Positions 51,401 to 57,400 of a stretch of DNA of 64,000 nucleotides are shown here, piece by piece. Positions within the stretch are counted from its first letter, which is position 1; each line of letters opens with the position of its first letter. Both the position numbers and the translations under genes were made by a program. Under the pieces are notes generated by a model that saw nothing but the letters and a program-made list of their open reading frames with translations, did not search any database and had not been told where the DNA came from. Source of the stretch: Archivesica marissinica (Eukaryota; Mollusca; Bivalvia; Venerida; Vesicomyidae); assembly GCA_014843695.1 (NCBI GenBank), contig CM026397.1:44121684-44185683 (forward strand). Direction: 5' to 3'.

Positions 51401-54400
51401 CATGCTGATTAATGTTCTTACTTTAATCATGCTTATTAAATGCCTGATTAATGTTCTTACTTTTAATCATGTTTATTAAATGCCTGATTAATGTTCTTAC
51501 TTTTAATCATGTTGATTAAATGCCTGATTAATGTTCTTACTTTAATCATGCTTATTAAATGCCTGATTAATGTTCTTACTTTTAATCATGTTGATTAAAT
51601 GCCTGATTAATGTTCTTACTTTAATCATGCTTATTAAATGCCTGATTAATGTTCTTACTTTTAATCATGCTGATTAAATGCCTGATTAATGTTCTTACTT
51701 TTAATCATGTTGATTAAATGCCTGATTAATGTTCTTACTTTTAATCATGTTGATTAAATGCCTGATTAATGTTCTTACTTTTAATCATGCTTATTAAATG
51801 CCTGATTAATGTTCTTACTTTTAATCATGCTGATTAATGTTCTTACTTTAATCATGCTTATTAAATGCCTGATTAATGTTCTTACTTTTAATCATGCTTA
51901 TTAAATGCCTGATTAATGTTCTTACTTTTAATCATGCTTATTAAATGCCTGATTAATGTTCTTACTTTTAATCATGCTGATTAATGTTCTTACTTTAATC
52001 ATGCTTATTAAATGCCTGATTAATGTTCTTACTTTTAATCATGCTTATTAAATGCCTGATTAATGTTCTTACTTTTAATCATGCTTATTAAATGCCTGAT
52101 TAATGTTCTTACTTTTAATCATGCTGATTAATGTTCTTACTTTTAATCATGCTTATTAAATGCCTGATTAATGTTCCTACTTTTAATCATGCTGATTAAA
52201 TGCCTGATTAATGTTCTTACTTTTAATCATGTTGATTAAATGCCTGATTAATGTTCTTACTTTTAATCATGTTGATTAAATGCCTGATTAATGTTCTTAC
52301 TTTTAATCATGCTTATTAAATGCCTGATTAATGTTCTTACTTTTAATCATGCTTATTAAATGCCTGATTAATGTTCTTACATTTAATCATGCTGATTAAT
52401 GTTCTTACTTTAATCATGCTTATTAAATGCCTGATTAATGTTCTTACTTTTAATCATGCTTATTAAATGCCTGATTAATGTTCTTACTTTTAATCATGCT
52501 GATTAAATGCCTGATTAATGTTCTTACTTTTAATCATGCTTATTAAATGCCTGATTAATGTTCTTACTTTTAATCATGCTTATTAAATGCCTGATTAATG
52601 TTCTTACTTTTAATCATGCTGATTAAATGCCTGATTAATGTTCTTACTTTTAATCATGTTTATTAAATGCCTGATTAATGTTCTTACTTTTAATCATGCT
52701 GATTAAATGCCTGATTAATGTTCTTACTTTTAATCATGCTTATTAAATGCCTGATTAATGTTCTTACTTTTAATCATGCTTATTAAATGCCTGATTAATG
52801 TTCTTACTTTTAATCATGCTGATTAATGTTCTTACTTTAATCATGCTTATTAAATGCCTGATTAATGTTCTTACTTTTAATCATGCTTATTAAATGCCTG
52901 ATTAATGTTCTTACTTTTAATCATGCTGATTAAATGCCTGATTAATGTTCTTACTTTTAATCATGCTTATTAAATGCCTGATTAATGTTCTTACTTTTAA
53001 TCATGCTTATTAAATGCCTGATTAATGTTCTTACTTTTAATCATGTTTATTAAATGCCTGATTAATGTTCTTACTTTTAATCATGCTGATTAAATGCCTG
53101 ATTAATGTTCTTACTTTTAATCATGCTTATTAAATGCCTGATTAATGTTCTTACTTTTAATCATGTTTATTAAATGCCTGATTAATGTTCTTACTTTTAA
53201 TCATGCTGATTAAATGCCTGATTAATGTTCTTACTTTTAATCATGCTTATTAAATGCCTGATTAATGTTCTTACTTTTAATCATGCTTATTAAATGCCTG
53301 ATTAATGTTCTTACTTTTAATCATGCTGATTAATGTTCTTACTTTTAATCATGCCAATCATATGCAATGTGTTACTATTCAGCCATCTGATGTCTTGGTT
53401 ATAGGAAAGATAAGCGATGTTGATTGTGTACTATTATCAAGGTAAGCTATCAGTATACAGTCAAACCTGTCTTAAAAGCAGCCAGCCAAGGGAACCACAG
53501 AAAGTTGCTGCTTAGCACAGGTGGCTGCTTAATAGACAACAAATGTAGATATATAAGAAACATATTGGGAGTCAGGAAACTGGCTGTTTAATACAGGTTG
53601 GCTGCTTAATAGAGGTGATCACTAACACAGGTTTGACTGTACATGTAAATAAATGTTAATAGAGTTAGTACTGAATCGCACTGGGTGTGTCAAATTCTCT
53701 TATGTGCGGAAGCTATCCAGCTGACTTGTAGAAGGTCGTTGTACCAGGTACCCGTCCAAGTTTGAAATACTTCTCGGAGGGGCACCCAAGGTCTTTTTCC
53801 ACCAATATTATCTGGAGAGTTGCCATATGACCTAAGCCCTGAATCGCGTGGTGCAGAAATATCCAGCCGATCTGTATGGATATGCAGACGATCATAAGAT
53901 TGCATTCAAAATTCAAGCAGGCAATTCTCCAAACGAGGCAATTGTTCTACGACAACTTGACAGTTGCCTCAATGAAATAATAACATGGATGACAACTTTC
54001 AAACTGAAGATGAATAACTCTAAAACTGAAGTATTCATTTATGGAACTAGGCAACAATTATCAAAATTAAACATTTCTAGTGGCAACGTTGGCGGTTGTG
54101 ACGTAAAATGCGTTGATCATGTCAGAGATCTGGATGTTCACATGACCAATACACTCCACTTCGACCATCACATCCAAAAAAAGTGTCATATAGCATGTGT
54201 GCAGTTACGAAATCTTAAAGCTATGCGTAAACATCTCACAAAAAAGTCTACTGAATCATTAGTGCACGGGTTGGTTCATTCGCACATCGACTTCTGCAAC
54301 GGTCTGTTTACCGACATTCCAGCCTACCAAGTCGACAAACTACAGCGAGTCCAAAATCATGCTGCTAGAGTAGTCCTTAATGCCTCGTTTGAACAATCAA

Positions 54401-57400
54401 GTGCGGAACTTCTGAAAGAACTCCACTGGCTTCCAATTAAAGCCAGAATCATTTTCAAAGTTCTAGTGATGATATTCCGTGTCAATAATGGAACACTCCA
54501 GTATATCTGGGAGAAATGTTTGTACCCATTCGAGGAAGGTACAGACTAAGATCACAAAGTGACACTAACTTTAACATCCCAAGACGACGAACAAATTAGC
54601 CGATAGATCTATGGCCGTCGTTGGACCCAACTTGTGGAACCGTTACGATTTTGCCCTTGGACAAGGCATTTAAGTTCCACATGCCTCTTCTCTCTCCCTC
54701 GTGGCCATGGATTCCATGAGGAATGAGGTCTCGAGAGTGATTTATATCAGTTGTAAGAACTTGTTTAGCAATCGAGCGAAAATAAAATTTGTATGGACTT
54801 AGAATAACTATGTCATCTGGCATGCTAACCTGCTTATGATTGTACCATTACAGACATGCACGGGGTCATACGATAATGCCGGGCAAAGTCAACTATAGAG
54901 CGAACATCTGGGCGCTGAAACAGTTAGGCTGCACTCACATCCTTGTTACTACAGCATGTGGGTCCCTACAGGAAGGTATTCATCCAGGGGACATTGTTGT
55001 ACTCGACCAATTCATTGACAGGTAACATAGCACCAAAAAACACAATCATGTTTTCAACTTTTAAGGAAAAGGGCAGTTCAAACTTATTTGCAAAGTACAT
55101 TTTTATGAAAACTTGGTTTGCTTCAATATCGGTTGATTCTTATAGATGTTACCATTATTTAATGTTATATATAGTCGGCTCAAAAGCTCACTCAGAGCTT
55201 GTGTTGTATTGTTGCTATCTTGCCGACTCAATATAGAAATGATCTTATCTAACTAGGTTATTACCGTATGTCAAATAAGCATAAATAATCAAAACATTCT
55301 TAAAGCGACACTACATCAGTGAAAACACAAATTTCTACAGAATGTATTTTCCTATTACCGGTATGTGGTATAATTCTTTTCCAAATATTTGCCTCAAAAA
55401 CTCATAGAGTATTTCAACTAATAAACAAACGTCGTATACACGGTTTGTTGACAACAAAATAATGTAAATAGGGTCGACAGCCATGCACAATACAACTAGT
55501 GTATCCTGAATAACACGATTTATGTTACAGATTTACCATTATATCTCACATTTGTGCCTATTTATTTGTAGACTAATCTTAGTAGTTAAATTATATCTAA
55601 ACGACATTATCTCGCGTTTAGTATTGACTCCGATGACAAACAAATGTCAATTCAGGAGCATGGATGTGCGATGTAATGTCGCTTTAAGGAGTCGATATTT
55701 GTTCAACTTGTTTACAAGTTGTTGTGAAAAATCTGGTTTGTTGTCTGGTAACTGGGCGTAGCTATCTTAAATGAGCAACGCACGGTCTCTTTGTCCTCTT
55801 GGCTAGTGTTGGGACCTCTTCCTTCCGCTTATAATCGGATACGATCCAGATTACATTGGTTTTGTTCTTATACTTTGTAAAAAAAGCTGTTGTTAGTTCA
55901 AATATCATTATTTTCAGTATTTTTACATGTGAACAAGAAATAAACATTTTACACATAAATTAATGCAGTCGACTGGAATGGATTAGAACGAAAGAAAACT
56001 GTATATAGATAGCTCTTCTCCCTATCAATTGGTTGTTATTCTATAGACGGGAGATTAATATATTTAACATTGAAATTACGTGAAATATATTCAAGGTATG
56101 TGCTAAGTAATGTCGAATTATTAGTAAAGTTGTTGTTTCAATGTTATATGTTGCTATTTCTCATGCAGCAAGTCTTGTTTCAGAACTCACCATCGTGTAC
56201 AGACATTCTATGATGGCAGTCCTGAAGCGCCCCCTGGTATCTGTCATATCCCTCTTGCCGAACCTTTTTGTCCAATCACTAGTGATGTAAGTCATGTATA
56301 TGTTTCTTATGAAATAGTTTACGGGCAGTAGATCTTGCGTGGCAGATAGATATTATATTATATATCTATTAGAGCACCTCTATGCCCGGGTGCCTGTCCA
56401 GTTGTCATATTTATCAAATCGCAACATCTGGTTAGGGAACAACAGTAAGGATTCAAACAAAAAAATAACCAATATACATTTCGGTATTAATCGGACTATA
56501 TCTGCCAAGGGAGGTAATAGAAAAAATCAGCGATGTCGCTTATTGAAACAAGATTCTTACAGCTATTTTGCATTACCAAGCAACATCCATGACTCAGAAT
56601 CATCAACTCGATTGTTTGTTGAAAATTGGTTTTACCGGTAGCAGATAGTGGAACTAAAACACTTGGCTGAATAGCAAACAACATAGATCCTGATCAGACG
56701 CGGCTGATCTAGATCTATGTTGTTTGCAAATGTGATTTTATTTCCTCAGCAGGCAACGGGTTAAATACTACATTAGAAGAGAAGGCATGGATGATGGAGT
56801 GCTTTACAATGATTTTGTTTTTTAAGGAGTTGAGTGGTGAGTTACAATCCCTAGTGTGACTATTTTTTTATATATATTTATATGTTATATTTCGGATTTT
56901 ACACCTGCATCAGCACCATTTTGGGCTATATCGCTGGCGGTTATTTTTTTAAAAATAATTTTATTGCATTTTATTATACATTACATACACTTTACTGGTG
57001 TCTACTTGTTTAACTTTGTATGTTTACATTTATTTAACGTCGCTACCGGTTACCCATATGAGCGACACCTGAAGATAGTCATTTTAGATTAATTTTGTAA
57101 CCTGTTCGACTATTATTTATAGTTTATCTACACGACGGCTCAAGAACTAGGTTACAATGTGAGGAAAGGTGGCACTATGTTAACCATAGAGGGACCAAGA
57201 TTTTCATCGAAAGCCGAGAGTAAACTGTGGAATTCCTGGGGAGCCCATTGTGTCAACATGACTACTGTTCCAGAGGTATGATACTGGCAAGGCATGACTA
57301 CTGTTCCAGAGGTATGATACTGGCAAGGTACCCGGTGGAAGTCGTGATAGCGCAGTGGATGCGTGTTCTGTTCAGGTCCGGAGTTTGAGCCCCGCTGGAG

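Noticed and set aside
51068..53355. Cluster of homeodomain-type TAAT sites
   Set aside because: The TTAAT/ATTAA motifs recur only because the 40-bp unit is A+T-rich. Repetition alone is not evidence of regulation.
53690..53916. Minus-strand frames opposite the LINE
   Set aside because: Shadows of the decayed reverse-transcriptase region. No motif of their own.
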